Source: Aldrovandia affinis
Lineage: Eukaryota > Chordata > Actinopteri > Notacanthiformes > Halosauridae
Length of the DNA stretch: 64,000 nt
Assembly: GCA_029706075.1 (NCBI GenBank)
Contig: JAINUG010000015.1
Location: 1,645,715-1,709,714, forward strand
Direction of reading: 5' to 3'
Under the pieces are notes generated by a model, which ran no database searches, had not been told where the DNA came from, and saw only the letters and a list, made by a program, of their open reading frames with translations. The position numbers and the translations under genes were made by a program. Of this stretch, positions 37,202-50,212 are shown piece by piece (the stretch's first letter is position 1; the number at the start of each line of letters is the position of its first letter).

Positions 37202-37208
37202 TACATAC

Positions 37209-37320
37209 GGTCGCATTTCATCCCCTGGTGGATGAGGCCGTACAGCAGGGATCCACAGTGGTCACAGAAGGTCGGGCTGGAGTAGGTGTGCACCTTGAAT
37301 TTGTGTTTACTCCGCGGATC
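37209..37320 (-). CDS. prkcb: PRKCB exon 4: first part of the C1B zinc finger
   Basis: This 112-nt exon has an acceptor ending TGCAG and the donor GTATGT. It encodes 37 codons plus one base, starting [20 protein letters not shown] and ending [10 protein letters not shown]. It carries the first His, the CX2C pair and the following Cys of C1B (HX12CX2CX13C). The [12 protein letters not shown] wording matches beta, whereas alpha has YGSPTFC. The C1B finger is completed in exon 5. Two DR1-like hexamer pairs lie just inside the downstream intron (37174-37201). Exon size and phase match the conventional PKC family. The reading frame is intact. Confidence 0.97.
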
Positions 37321-38715
37321 CTGCACGACAAAACGAACAAGCGCGGTCACCAAGAGGGAATCAATGAACATGGACAACATTACATCATCACAAACACAGC
37401 ACTCCTAGCATGACATCAACTCCAACACAACTCTGATAGTATTGATGTGAGAATGTCTCGTGTCAGAAGATGACATGGTGATGTATGAGCAGTCTCTGTA
37501 GAAGCCTGTATGTTCAAGCAGCTTCAAATCTCGACGGGCATACGGGCACACCTCTCCTTCGACATGATTGAGAGCTCGGTTCATATCTAGCGGCCTCAAG
37601 TTTTTTTTTCTTTTAATTGATTGAGTCGATATCGCATGAGTAGGAAACGATCCATGTGTCCATCCTTGTCCTTGCAACAATGATACTCGTGTGATTTACA
37701 GTGGGAATAATAAGTATTCAAGTGTTCATATCACTTTCTAGCAGCTCAGAGAATGTGGTTTATAGTTTTAGGTTTATATTTTTATATATAGTTGACTATT
37801 TTAATATTTACAACAAAACAAACCGCACAAACCATCCAAAGGGGGTGCAAGAACACACAGACACACACACACAAAAAAGGGGGGTGGAGGGGGGACAAAA
37901 ATAATCATTGTGCTTGACGATGAAGAGTGCCACACCCAAGCAAGCATTCAAAATGGCGCCGCTGGCCCAGTGGAATGGAATAATTTGTTTTCATACTATG
38001 TGACATTTCTAGGCCCAACTGAAAAAAACAAGGAATCCTTGACACCATTTCAGTCCTTAAAGTATGTCACACCAAGTACCCAGAATTGCTGTAATTTGTA
38101 GAATTATAACGTATGTGGGTGAAGTCTGCATGAAACTATACTAACACGTACACTGACAAATTCTATATTAACAATATAACATCTTTATCATACACAGGTT
38201 ATTTAGCTTGTATGTACATTTCTGTGTTGACAAGTAGCTTTGCTTGTGTTACTGTAACATCGGTTTGTGCGACAACACTGTCCAAGCAGCTAGAGCACGG
38301 CGTTAAAGTACAGTTATGGGAATTTGAGCCACCGGTGAGCGAGAGGAGAGATGTCACCTGCAACCTCTGGGCTGCGGGCACTGTTGCGGGAGGTTGTTTG
38401 TCTTTCGCGAATGCACAGCGTGGGCACAGCTGGTACAGCCACAGCACAGAAACCCGAGACGAGTAATGATCGAACCTGGAAATAAGTCCTTTTCTTTTCT
38501 CCCTTGTGGGCCAGCTTTTCGGAAGGCCAATACAGGCAGAATAATAGGCACCCCAAATATAGCCAGGCCCCTGACGGAGCGGAGCGCGGGGGCGGTTCTG
38601 ACAGCTGTCCAGCTGGTGGGCATCAGGCCATTATTTATGTGCGTGGTGTGTGGAGAGGAACAACAGCTCTTGTTGGGACAGTTCAGACTTCAGGTCTGGA
38701 GAATGCGGGTCCCTT

Positions 38716-38729
38716 GGGGGGGGGGGGGG
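38716..38729. repeat. G14 homopolymer
   Basis: A run of 14 G on the plus strand; often unstable or misassembled. Confidence 0.9.
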
Positions 38730-39561
38730 TGGTGCATCTCAAACACAACATCGCTTCATGCAATCCACGATACTTATTGTTACGTTTGTGGCACATAACT
38801 TATTCATGCGGGGCTTCGGCTGTACGGTAGAGCACTCTACAATAGAATGCCAAATGCATCAATGAAACGCACCGCATTGAAAGGGTCACAACAATAACAC
38901 AGGTTCGGCTGGGCCTCTGCTGGCAAGGGGCCCTTGGCTTGACAGCTAATCAAATGGAACCGAATTCAATAAATAACAGGAATAATAAAATGAAGTGATG
39001 AGACCGCACGCACGCACGCACGCTTGGAAGAGAAGAATCCAAGGTCACTGCGGTCTATTACACCGCTTTCCTGCAGCAAGGGCTGGGTCATACAGGAGTG
39101 AGAGAATGCGAGGCCAGGAGGAGAAGATAGGAGAGAGAGAGAAAGAGAGGGAGAAACCTGGTCGCCATGGTGCGGCGTGTGTGCTGTGCCCCAGAATGTG
39201 CCCCCTAGGGAGAACGGAGGAGACCCAGACTGACTCTCTGTCATCATATGAAACCCTCTCTCATTCTCCGTGAAAAACATCCAGCCTCCCAATCCATCAC
39301 CTTGTTAACCCCCGCCCCTGCCCCCCAGCCCCCTCAGGTTTCCAGTACACTCGTCCACAGCTTTGCATCAAATTGGAAATCCAAAACAACCAAACAGAAT
39401 GAAAGCAATCCCATTATGTAAACGCCGGAAGAGTCCTCGGGACCAAATGGAATGAACGGCAGTTCTGACAATTTAATTTGCGGCCAGATTAAATTAAATT
39501 AAATTTCCCTCTCTAGCCACCCAGAGGAGGAAAACCAACAGAAACCAACAGACACCAACAA

Positions 39562-39617
39562 GCACTCTCTGGATAAGAGCGTCTGCCAAATGCTTAAAAT
39601 GTAAATGTAAATGTAAG
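39562..39617 (+). mobile_element. L2/SINE 3' tail fragment
   Basis: CTCTCTGGATAAGAGCGTCT, then GCCAAATGCTTAAAATG and (TAAATG) repeats. It has the same GGATA stem-loop tail as the SINEs here; the body is not recognised. Confidence 0.75.
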
Positions 39618-39701
39618 CGCAGGAGGCAGGCAGGCTCTGGCTGAATCGCTCGTACAGTGTCCAGCCATGCGCTGTGATAAGGGTTGGCACATCACACCCT
39701 A

Positions 39702-40006
39702 TATCGGTTTGTAGACAGTACATCCTGTATAGACTTCTGTTCATATTGATGAGCTGAACATGGGAAAAAGGTGGCCAAAATGTAGAGTACAGTAGAGTCA
39801 TAGCTGATGCTCTGCCTCTGGAAACAGCCCCAGTATGACAGGAGAGCCCGAACTCCGTTTCATGTCCTTCACTTTAATGCCTAAATGATGACTTGGTGGG
39901 GGGGGGCTGCAGTTGTGACTCTGCTGTACTCTACTCCGCCTTTTTTCCCATGTTCAGCTCATCAATATGAACAGAAGTCTATACAGGATGTAGTCTACAA
40001 ACCAAT
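39702..40006. repeat. Long inverted duplication (hairpin)
   Basis: The left arm 39702-39800 and the right arm 39916-40006 are reverse complements over most of their length, with a near-perfect block including GTATAGACTTCTGTTCATAT and TGATGAGCTGAACATGGGAA. The loop is about 115 bp. A few indels lie near the loop ends of the arms. Confidence 0.92.
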
Positions 40007-41189
40007 CATCCCCCCCCCCTCCACGAACATCGCAGCATGGAGACAGGACAGAGTTTCCCCATTAACAGCTTATCTGAGAATCTGAAGATGTGATGTGATG
40101 TTGGAAAGATCTTTTCATAGGGTGCGGTATATGAATAAAGAATCGTTCAGTGGAAAGTAATCTGAGTCACCTGCGAGATGGTGATTTGATTGCCTGATGC
40201 TCGGCTGGTTTTTTGAGGGAAGGCCCTCGCCACCTGGAAGTCGCCCCTGCTAAGTCCGCGTTAGCAGGGACATCTCCAACACTGTCCCAGATCCCAGAGG
40301 TATGGTGACCAGGGACGCATGACCGGGGGGCAGGACAGGGGGCTTCAAACGCACACCGAGACAGACCTCCGAAGCAGACAGACCAGTCCCATCAAACGAT
40401 TTGCCAACACAACAGAAAAAGGCAAAACATAAAACATTTCTGCATGCTACATACGGTACAGTACGTGAGCCTCCTCTTGCCCGTTGTGCATCAGCTCAAG
40501 GACATCATGTAAAGGGTTACATGCGATCTGTCCGGCTTCAGCTACTACTGAAAGAAATGCTTTGATCAGACTGCACTCAACAGGGAGGACTGTGTCACCC
40601 CTGTTTAACCCAGAGCCGCCTCCACTGCGCTGCGAAGGACACCAGCGGCTCCATTAAAAGGGTTACCGTCGACTTGAGTCCTCGTGGTCACACGTTCCAC
40701 GTTGCCGCGTTACGCCCGACACTACTGGACTGAGAGTGAGCTCCCCGCTTAGTTTACCGCAGAAGGTCATATCCTGCACTTTGAGTCTGTTCTCCCTCAG
40801 CGCCACCCCGTGCATGACATCCTCCAAAACCGCTCCACGCAAGCAAACTTCCAGAGTTTCGTCAGTCTCCTAATTCAAACGAACACGAGGGAATCTGTGG
40901 CTACAAGGCTCCCCCATCTGTTTGCCAATTACAGATGCTATCGAGCAAAGTGGCGGGGGAGCTAGCTGCTTTCCAGTCAGATGGGCAGCAGTCTCTCGGA
41001 AGAGCCCGTCGGCGCTTCTGACGGCGATGGCGCATATCGCGGAAGGACAGCGGTGAACGCATGACTGCCTTCGCGAGACGGCAACGCGGTGGAACGCAAG
41101 TCGGCCATACAAAAACAGACCAGCAAAAAGAATGCGTTAAATTCTAAATAAATGCGTATCGGGTGATCTATAGTGGGTGATCTATAGTG

Positions 41190-41385
41190 TGTGTGTGTGT
41201 GTGTGTGAGTGTGGATGTGTGTGTGTGTGTGTGTGAGAGTGTGTGAGTGTGAGAGTGTGAGTGTGAGAGTGTGAGAGTGTGAGAGTGTGAGAGTGTGAGA
41301 GTGTGTGTGTGTGTGTGTGTGTGTGTGAGTGTGTGTGTGAGTGTGTGTGTGTGTGTGTGATGTGTGTATGTGTGTGTCCATAGTT
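41190..41385. repeat. (GT)n / GTGAGA compound array
   Basis: GT blocks alternate with GTGAGAGT units. On the sense strand it is CA-rich. Confidence 0.95.
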
Positions 41386-43046
41386 CTGGTGTTAAAGAAA
41401 TTGTGAGCGATCACAGCTGGTTTTCGCTGAAGGCTTAGAGCGTAGGAGCTTTTGAGTGTTTTAAACCTGCCTCTCCAATCGCTGCTTACAGCGCGGGCTT
41501 TTGAGTGTTTTAAGTGCTGCTGAACGAGCCGAGGAGGAACACAGCTGCAGCCTACCTGCTCATTTGAATAAAAGTGACATTTTTAGCGCACCAGATTGAC
41601 CTGTTCTCTGTCGTGAAAGGGAAACAAAGCCAGGCCTTAATAGCATGCTCGAGTACTGGTGCGCCTGTCAGCCGACGAAGCGCTAACGACCCCGCGCACA
41701 CCGGTGGCTCCGACTTGGCGTCATTCCGCCGTTTCCATCTCGTGTCTACACGATGTCGCCTTTCCAGAGGGTGACTCAAAGGACTGCACAGTCACACGCG
41801 CAGTTCATATCAATCTGCCAGAGCCCCTGTGTGAGTATCGGCTTGCGTTCGCTCTGGTTACTGGCCAACGAAAGCACATTAACAACGTGGCGATTTCTAA
41901 ATGTGGCAAAACAACATTGTGTGTTATTTTATTTATGTTTCCAGGCACCCCGCATGTAGTTCGATTTGCCTGTCGGGTGCCTCACTTGAGGCTAAAACAA
42001 TAGTGGCTCACCCAAACTTCTATCCTGACACCTTCCGGACAAAAATCTTAAACAACCATGCCAACAAATACACACCACTGAGGAAATGTTGGGGTTGTTT
42101 ATGGGGTCAGAGGCATACCTCAGCACCATACAACAAATTAACTGCTAATGCGTCTAGAAAATCAACGTCATCCAATCATTTTAAAACATTGTTTACATCA
42201 TTTTATTAACGTTGTTAATACTTTGAAATGTATGCTCAAAACAATGGCAATGGGCCTCGGAGGGCGAGTCATTATTCGCCTAAAACCACGTTTACCGAAG
42301 AAATTTACAGATATATATATTCATATATTTGAATCATAATCGAGACTCTCTCTTTCCCGGCAAACACTGTACATTGTACTAAAGTGTCGGAGAGTAGCCC
42401 GTGAAGATTCTAGGAAATTAAGGAATGGTTGTAGCCAATTACTCAAATTTACTCAAATTACTCAAAATGTAATTTTCCATTTCCTCAAACAAGGAAATCC
42501 AACCACACTGGATTGCTAAAAGCACACACAAGTTGAATTGCTGCAAACCGAAGCATAACTTAAGCAGGCAACTCGGCATCAGCAACACTAAATGACAGTC
42601 AGCGGTAGCATAGTCACCAGGCTTGCATCGTTCTATAAAAATAACTATAAGCACCCAAAGCAATCATTTGGAAGAACTCGTCTGTAGGTGCAACACCACC
42701 AGCTGGCCTGTAGGGCGGCAGCGACGTGCAGCTGACTTCTGGCATAAGAACGGAGTGAGGGTCAGGTAGACCTGCACAAAAAGCCCCGAATGAGGCTCAC
42801 AGCCAACAAGGCCCAGGACACGCCCTCTTGAACGTTTCCTTCAACATCTGATATTTGCTACTTTTTATTATAGTCTGCAATGTGTCAAGTTATGAAAATG
42901 CAATGCAAGATAAGCCCTCCCTAGAGACCAATCAATCGGTAAACAAAATAGGGAGCAGTACGCTCCAATGGGTTAATGAGCATCGGTAAAGGTTGCTATG
43001 AATATCCTGAATGAAATAAGGTCCTGGCAGACTTCTTATTAATCAT

Positions 43047-43100
43047 TACAGAATTACATGTATTTGCAAATGCCCTTGTCCAGGGTGACTTACAATGCGT
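43047..43100 (-). mobile_element. Degenerate L2/SINE tail
   Basis: On the minus strand it reads GTAAGTCACCCTGGACAAGG, then GCATTTGCAAATACATGTAA. It is like the other stem-loop tails but mutated (loop GGACA). No head was recognised. Confidence 0.5.
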
Positions 43101-43329
43101 TCAACATAGCTCATTTGCATGGCTTTCCTTCCCCCATTACCAGTAAGGCATTTGAGCAAAGGCACATTTCTCAAGACGGCAGCGTCGGATTTGACTGTGC
43201 CGGGTTTCAAGGGCCCAAATGCAGGGGTGCAACTCTGCGGCGACCATTCTTTACAAATATTGGTTAGTACAACGTATGGAGAGCCTTGGAATTATTGCGC
43301 ATTTTGTGGGTGTCGGGGTTGGATTCCAT

Positions 43330-43410
43330 GTGTTGCACACGGTGTGGGTGGGGGAAGGGGGGAGGGGGAAGGCATATGAGGAAGAGAAGGGGAGGTGGGT
43401 GTGGGGGAGC
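43330..43410 (+). other. G-rich block with quadruplex potential
   Basis: Many G-runs of 3-6 within 80 bp (for example GGGTGGGGGAAGGGGGGAGG) on the template strand of PRKCB. Confidence 0.6.
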
Positions 43411-45240
43411 ACTGCTTCATTTGTGGCGCGGTTGTTGCATCACGCACTTATGTCATCTTTTGGTATTTGACAGCTAGAAAATGGCTCCATGAAAAACAGC
43501 GACACATTATGTTACAGATGAGCCGTAACGTATACAGATGAGCGCAGACAATTAAAACACCAACGCCTGTCAACTGCCAAATAAATGGAAAAACTCGACA
43601 AAGATAATAAATACTTTAAAAAACAACTTCCTGGCAACCAGGTTCATGGAAGCAGAAGCAGGGGGAAGCTAGTGTTTGCCCAACAAACAAGCAAATAAAA
43701 CGAATAGACTTTTCTTCTCTTAAGCCATTTCCCTTTTTAAGCAGCTGAAATAACCAAACCACAACAGGACTGGACAGCTATTTTGTCTAAGACATGAACT
43801 GTGATTACAAAAATAAGAAAAAAGGCTCTCCCTGCATTGGCTTGCTTCGCCCCGCCTGCAGATTGGGCAGCCTGGCATGGCGCTCTCCCAGATCTCTACG
43901 ACTACATCTGTCTCGTGACAACGACGTTCTCGTGTGCTGGAACTGTCCGCCCCTTGGTGCCATTTTCACCAGAGCTAATGTGCTCTGACAACCGAATAAC
44001 TCATCCCGTTCCCGTGATGTTTGGGGGAGTCGTCTACAGAACGTGCCTGTAAATAACTGTGGCGGCAGGCACGTAGAAAACGCATATACACAGACGGAGA
44101 AGCTGCATTTCAATATAGATAGGCTGCCGAAAAGAAAAAGGTGAGACGTGCGTGCATTTGGTCTTGTGTATATTACCATAGCATAGACACGGCCCACGGC
44201 AGGCCCAATAATCGCTGAATAGCGAATAATCATGAGCTGCTGCCGGCTGAATGGATGTGCAGGAGTACAGCATCGGGGGCGGGGGGAGGGGGGGGTTGTC
44301 CTTATTAAATCAGTCCCTCAAGGGAGATGAGAAGCGTTGTAATAACATCATATTTATAGTGTCACCCACTCATCAGCTCCCGCGCGCGTGTGCGCATTCG
44401 CATCGCCGCACCTACCGTTTTAATCACGGGCAGCAGGAGAGGCGGAGGCCACCGATTACAGTCACGCAAACACAGGCCCAAGGGCTCAACCGTCAGGAGA
44501 GGAGAACGCCCAGCGGGGGTCGGGACTGCGGGGGCAGCCTTGCCCCTTGTGTTCACCCGCTCTTGCCATGCCAAGCGACTTGCCTCGTCTGAGTTCTTCA
44601 GCCGCTTCGGTTTGTCGCGGGCGCACGGCACAAACGTGTACGGACGGGGGCCGGGGGAGCAGGGAGGGGAGAGGTCGAAGATGCGGCCCTGTGGCCCGCT
44701 CAGCAGCTTGGGTCCGGCGCCAGGGGTTTCCTGTAAAGGGAAACCCCCACCGCGCCACTATTCCTGAGCGGACCCCTGCTCCCGGTGCTGGGGGATGCTG
44801 TTCCCAGGAGACGTGGCTGGGCTGGCACGTGCCCGCCACTGGGAGCCGGGAGCCGGGACCCGGCCCCATCCGGCCCCATCCGGCTGAACCTGGGGTTCGT
44901 GTGAGACGGTAATTGAAAGGCTCCTGCGAAGAGCTCGGACCCCTTCCTGAGCATGTCAGCCCCGGTTTGTGTGGGAGACGCGGGAGACAGGAACAGGGGA
45001 ACAGGAATATCTAATCAGTGCTTCAGGGCACAGGATCCCAGAAGCGACACTTGTTCTGGGTTGCAGCTGCGGCGAATACAACAGCGGCAGCAAGTCATAC
45101 ACCCAGGAGCAGAGGGAGAAGTCATCTGAAAATAGATGGAAAACGGCAGACAGAGAGAGATGGAGAACGCAACGCCACCCCAGAATGCATAATTAACTGG
45201 AGGGCTCCTTTCCATGGCGAGAAAGCGAAGCGTTTCAAGC

Positions 45241-45406
45241 GGGTCAGGTGCTCCTCCTAAAGCAGTACACGTGCACAGAGGCAGACCCGCGGAAGCGCAC
45301 ACACACACACGAGCATAAATGTGCGCACACACAGACACGGACACATGGGGTCAGGTGCTCCTCCTAAAGCAGTACACGTGCACAGAGGAGCACGTGCACG
45401 CACAGC

Positions 45407-45445
<39 letters not shown>

Positions 45446-45481
45446 CATAAATGTGCGCACACACAGACACGGACACATGGA
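45241..45481. repeat. Tandem duplication with expanded CA repeat
   Basis: Unit 1 (45241-45347) and unit 2 (45348-45481) both start GGGTCAGGTGCTCCTCCTAA and end with GAGCATAAATGTGCGCACAC and the phrase GACACGGACACATGG. Unit 2 is longer because its internal CA tract grew and a short segment was replaced. Confidence 0.93.
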
Positions 45482-45813
45482 CAATCTCGTGTCCTGCTGC
45501 TCGTTCATCTACATTTCCAGCCTACAGGCGGCCAACTCCGCTGCCAGCACAGGAGGGCATCGAACAGCCGAATGTGCTGCTAATCCCTCAGATATCCAAG
45601 ATCTCAGATGAGCACAGCTCATCCTCAGTGTTACAGGGAGAGAATGAGTTGTTTTAGCATCGTTGCACTTCAAGACGCACTCCGGTTTTCACAATTTCTG
45701 TTTCCTTGTTTAAAGGTTAAAAATGCAGAAATGCAGCAACTGTAGAACACAACACCCTCTTTACTGGCTCACATTGAGATCACTGCATTTGAACCAGTAT
45801 CATATTATTTGTG

Positions 45814-45817
<4 letters not shown>

Positions 45818-45857
<40 letters not shown>

Positions 45858-45935
45858 TATATGTATATATACATACAGTATTGTAATAGTATGTGTGTGT
45901 GTGTGCATGTATATTATATATATATAAACACATAT
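45818..45935. repeat. (AC)n, TATA and (GT)n tract
   Basis: About 18 AC units, then TATATGTATATATACATACA, then a short GT block and TATATATATA. AC and GT blocks flank an AT-rich core and could pair. Confidence 0.93.
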
Positions 45936-48900
45936 AAATAATATGAAATTTGCAGGAACAGCAAAAAAAACGAAAACTAAAAACCTATTCAACATTACTG
46001 CTTTGTCACATAGGGATTTGACCCAATTTTATAATTATGTTGACTTATAAGACTATTACAGTATATAGAGCTGGAGGGGAACTGTGAATGTGTGTAAAGT
46101 ACATACATAATGTACCTGTATGGAACCGTCTGACTAACTGTAGGCCAGCCAGACAGGACAAAATGGGCGCAGGAACGTGCAGCAAGACTGGCAGACTCTG
46201 CTGTCCACTGTAATCAGTCTCTGAAGGTGAGAGAGGACACACAGCTGACACCCAGGCGGGCAGAAGCCAGAAGGAAGAAAACCCCCAAAACCTCAAGGCT
46301 ACATGCCACACGCAGTAAGATAACTCAGCCGAGCATGTGTTACACAACCTTAGGACTCAAGATTCAGGTACACTTCCCATGGAAGGGCACCGCTTCATTC
46401 AGTTTAGCTGTGAGGCATGCGATAGGTTCCACGTCCTGGAAGGTTTGTATTTTTACAATGATGGAAGATGTGGCATGCTCCCAGAGGCTTGGCAGCTAAT
46501 GACAACCTTTTCCTGAATAAAAAGAGCAATTATAAGATGAGTCATCATTCGGCAGACACAAACAGGGATCTGGAGTGAACTGGATCCCAATGACTTAAAA
46601 TCCAGGAAGGGCCCACGACCCGAGAAGCTGGCGATAAAAGAGCAGTCTCGTAACACGTGCACAAAAGGACCAGGAGAGCGGTTCTGAACAATGCTAGAAC
46701 AAGGGCTTCGTTTTCATTTCAAACCTCCCGTGAGAGAAGAGCCAGGCGCTGTGAATATGTATGAAATAGGTGACCAGACGGGCCATTTTTATTTTTAAGA
46801 GGCTGAATCTAAATTGGGCCATACTGCTTTCAAGTCTGAAATGTGTACTTTCTATCAAGCGCTTTCTCTGAAAAAAGGTCACTGGAGGTTCACAGCTGCA
46901 TTCTGCTGATGTTCTGATGATTAGCTAAATATATATCACTGCACCTTGGAAGCTCGCGATAAATTTCATCCAGTCCTGACATATGTTGGAAATGACAGAA
47001 ATGCACAAATGTAAAATATAAAACAATGCACTTTGGTTTTAAAAAAATCCTTTCAAGTCCAGGTGCAAGTACAATTATCGACAAGTATGTGGGGAGAGTA
47101 TGATATTTTGCCACTTCTTAGTAAAGTGTTTCTGTATTGGACATGATTGACTGGGTTTGAATCGGCCACTCTTGACACCCTTAGCATTATTCCATATCCT
47201 CAATACAGAAGCACTGAACCTAAAACGTATTACCTTGCAACACTTTGAGGTATTTCATGAAGAATGGTCTGAGCGCAGCAATCTCCGTCAATACAATACA
47301 GTGCCCTACTTAGAACAGCCTCACAATAGCATACAGTATAACAGCTTTCCAAATCCTGGACAGACATCGCTGGCAGTTTGGCCAACTGGGAAAGTGGAAA
47401 CTGAAGTTTCCGGGGGCGAAACTCAGTTTCGAAGCCATTCCTTTTCAATGGGATACAAACTTTCCTTCATCGTATTTAAGAAAGAAATTAAAACAATTGG
47501 AAAAAACCCTCTTTCTTTAATTAATTGAATGGTCACCGTAAACGTAAAATGCCTGAATCAATATTGAACTACAACTCCCTTGAGAGAGCTTTCATGGCAA
47601 CTGGTGGGATCTGTAGTTTAAAACCCCTTAGCTGTCACCCCCTATTTTTGGCATTCACGCCTATTTGGACATACCCAAATATAACAGTTCATAGCTCAAG
47701 AACTGTGATGGCTAGACTTAAGGATAGACTTAAGGCACTCAATCTATTTAAGCTTAGCAAACGGAGACTTCGGGAGGATTTCATTGAGGTTTGTAAATTC
47801 CTAAAATGGATTAAAAAAGTGAAACTACCAAATGTCTCCAAGTGGCCCAATTCACTTCTGTGACACTGAGAATCACAATACAACTTGTCGTTAGCTATGA
47901 GAGACACGCACTAAAGTCAAACCAAAGAATTGGATAGCAACCACAGAAGTTGTTTCCCCCCCCAATGGTAATAAAGTAACCAACAGGCATTTATCATTAT
48001 CAACCTTTCAACACAAAAAACAACAGCTGTCAAAATGAGCAAAATAAATAAAATATATCCAAATATTGCACCAATATGAATAATATATAATTATTCTAAT
48101 AATATATCAATAATATAACAAATATTTTTTAGCCAAGAAAAAAATGCACTTCTGGCAATTGTCTGCCCTCATTGCACAAAACAATTTGCCCTGTCAGCTA
48201 GCGTCTCATGCAAAGCCTCACGTTCAGTGAACTGTGTCTTCTTCTGGACTTTTGGCATTGTAAAACCAAATAACAAATCCAAATAAAGTAAGAGGAAAAG
48301 TAAAAGAGTTTTCCAAAACTCTGGTGCATGTGATTGAAGAGAGTGCACACAATTCACTGTGCGCGTCTTCAATAGCAGCACGATGCACAGGAACCCATTC
48401 ATGGTAGTAAATGCAAACCAAAGGAAATTTTATATCGTTGTAAAGGGTATCCCATTGGCGAGAACCCTAGATCAATTTCAGCATATATGGAGGGAAGTAG
48501 TATCGATTATGCCACATGATCATATTACTGGTGGTGTTGGTTGGAAATTCAGGGGGGCTGTTTGGCCAATAGTTGAATACAAAATGATGGGGGTGGGCTT
48601 ATTTTGTAGCAAAGGAGCAGCTATTCTCCTAGAGTACCATGCCTTGAATTGGGACAGGATTTGTTTTGTGACATCACAGTTGACACGAACTGGCATGCAT
48701 TGTTGAAAAGACAAGATTCCACCCGATCTGTGGATATAACACAATCCACATTTAACCGTGATATTGAAATGAGGACGCGCTGTGTGATGTAGACGGCCCG
48801 CCGTTACTTTTGTCGTTTTTATGCCGATCGCCCGATTCTTGAATAAAAGGCTTCGCTTATCATCATATAATTCAAGCAACATCCCAAGACATGTTTTCAA

Positions 48901-49512
48901 CATTTTAATCATTATTTTATTAAATATGATGATGGAAAGTTTGCTCCTCATTGGAAACAAATGGCTTCTGGAAAGCCGGTTCGTCCCGGAAATTGGTGTT
49001 ACTAGGACTGTTGACAAGGACGTGGCAGCTCGATTTTCCCAGCGTATGGAGATGAACAAATTCTTGACAGTTTGTCCCCCGAAATAAATGTGAAAATCGT
49101 ACAAACGCGAGCACATGTGTGCACCCTGTCAGTGCTCTTGGGGGGCAGGGGGACAAATAGCACAAAAAACGCAATGCTAACACTTCCCCTTTTATTAGTG
49201 TAACTGTATCCTGCAATGAGATCAGGTGGGCAAGCCTTCAATGCAAGTCAACTTCAATCCTCTCCACGACACCAGGCAGATGATCTTTGACAACCGTTAA
49301 AAGAGTGCAGGAGGGTCATTCTTACCTCCCAGGTGCAGAGCGTGAATGAGGTACAGGGAGAACGTAAACTGATAACTGAAGATTCATTACAGCATATGAG
49401 CTGTGTTTTTACATTCCAGCTGTAGCGGTAGCTAGTTTTTGGCTTATCCTTGGCCCTGCCTCACACTTTCAATTTAATTTCAGTGCAGCCAAAATCCTGC
49501 TACAGCAATCCT

Positions 49513-49880
49513 CTTGTGGCTTTTTCTTTTCTTTTTTTTCCAGTTTTTCTCCCAATTTAGTAGCCAATTACACCCTCTATTTATTTCGATTTACCCTCCC
49601 CACATGAGTCCACCGCTCGTCTCTATGAGGCAAGCCAATTCTCATAGGGCAGCAAATACTGCCTCCTTCGAGATGGAATTCGCCCACCCACGTTCTGGAG
49701 ACACCCTTGCGTGCTTCGCGGCGAACTCCAGCCGGCTCACTCTCCCCCCTACCTCTGGGGCGGACAGCCAAATTCCGCCCCCGATCGGTGCTAACGACCA
49801 GGGTCGGTCTGGTAGAGACTGGTTTCGAACCGTGTCCCTGACAGGCAGCGCACACCGCTACGCTATCCACCGCCCCTCTC
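49513..49880 (-). mobile_element. tRNA-derived SINE, about 370 bp
   Basis: On the minus strand the head has A box TAGCGTAGCGG (49855-49865) and B box GGTTCGAAACC (49821-49831). The body shares CTGTCCGCCCCAG with the 2516-2890 SINE, and the end TGTAATTGGCTACTAAATTG followed by GGGAGAAAAACTGG is nearly the same. The head differs, so this is a sister subfamily. Confidence 0.8.
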
Positions 49881-50178
49881 TTGTGGCTCTTTAAACAGAC
49901 CTGCTTCCACGAGACCTCAGACAATTCCCTCCAAAAACCCATGGTGGGAGCTCGGGGGCGTCTCTGCATTTGAGATTGACGACGCTTTATAGCCGCGGTC
50001 CGTGGATTCACCACCGCCGCGTCGTCTTCAGAAACAAACAGGCCGATTTGCATTCAACACAATAGGCACGCTCACGGTGACCAAGACTACGGCTTCATTA
50101 CACCCTAAAATGAGTCTCTTATCAAAAATGCCATCCTCACCGGCTTTCAACAGTATCTGTGGCCAATTAGAAAACAGG

Positions 50179-50212
50179 CCTGCATGTGGAATTAGCCTGC
50201 ATGTGGAATTAG
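50179..50212. repeat. 17-bp perfect tandem pair
   Basis: CCTGCATGTGGAATTAG occurs twice in direct succession. Confidence 0.95.

Larger units (their letters stand above)
34739..37208 (-). other. prkcb: PRKCB intron 4
   Basis: This intron is 2,470 bp. It contains a SINE copy (34755-34975), a CA-rich array (35500-35816), an AAT/ATT repeat (36096-36137), a 55-bp segment resembling one at 34136-34192, and two DR1-like motifs beside exon 4 (37174-37201). The region 36300-37150 shows nothing recognisable. Confidence 0.88.

Noticed and set aside
48520-49116. 198-codon minus-strand frame as a gene
   Set aside because: No recognisable domain, no splice or start context, and mixed composition; it looks like a chance open frame.
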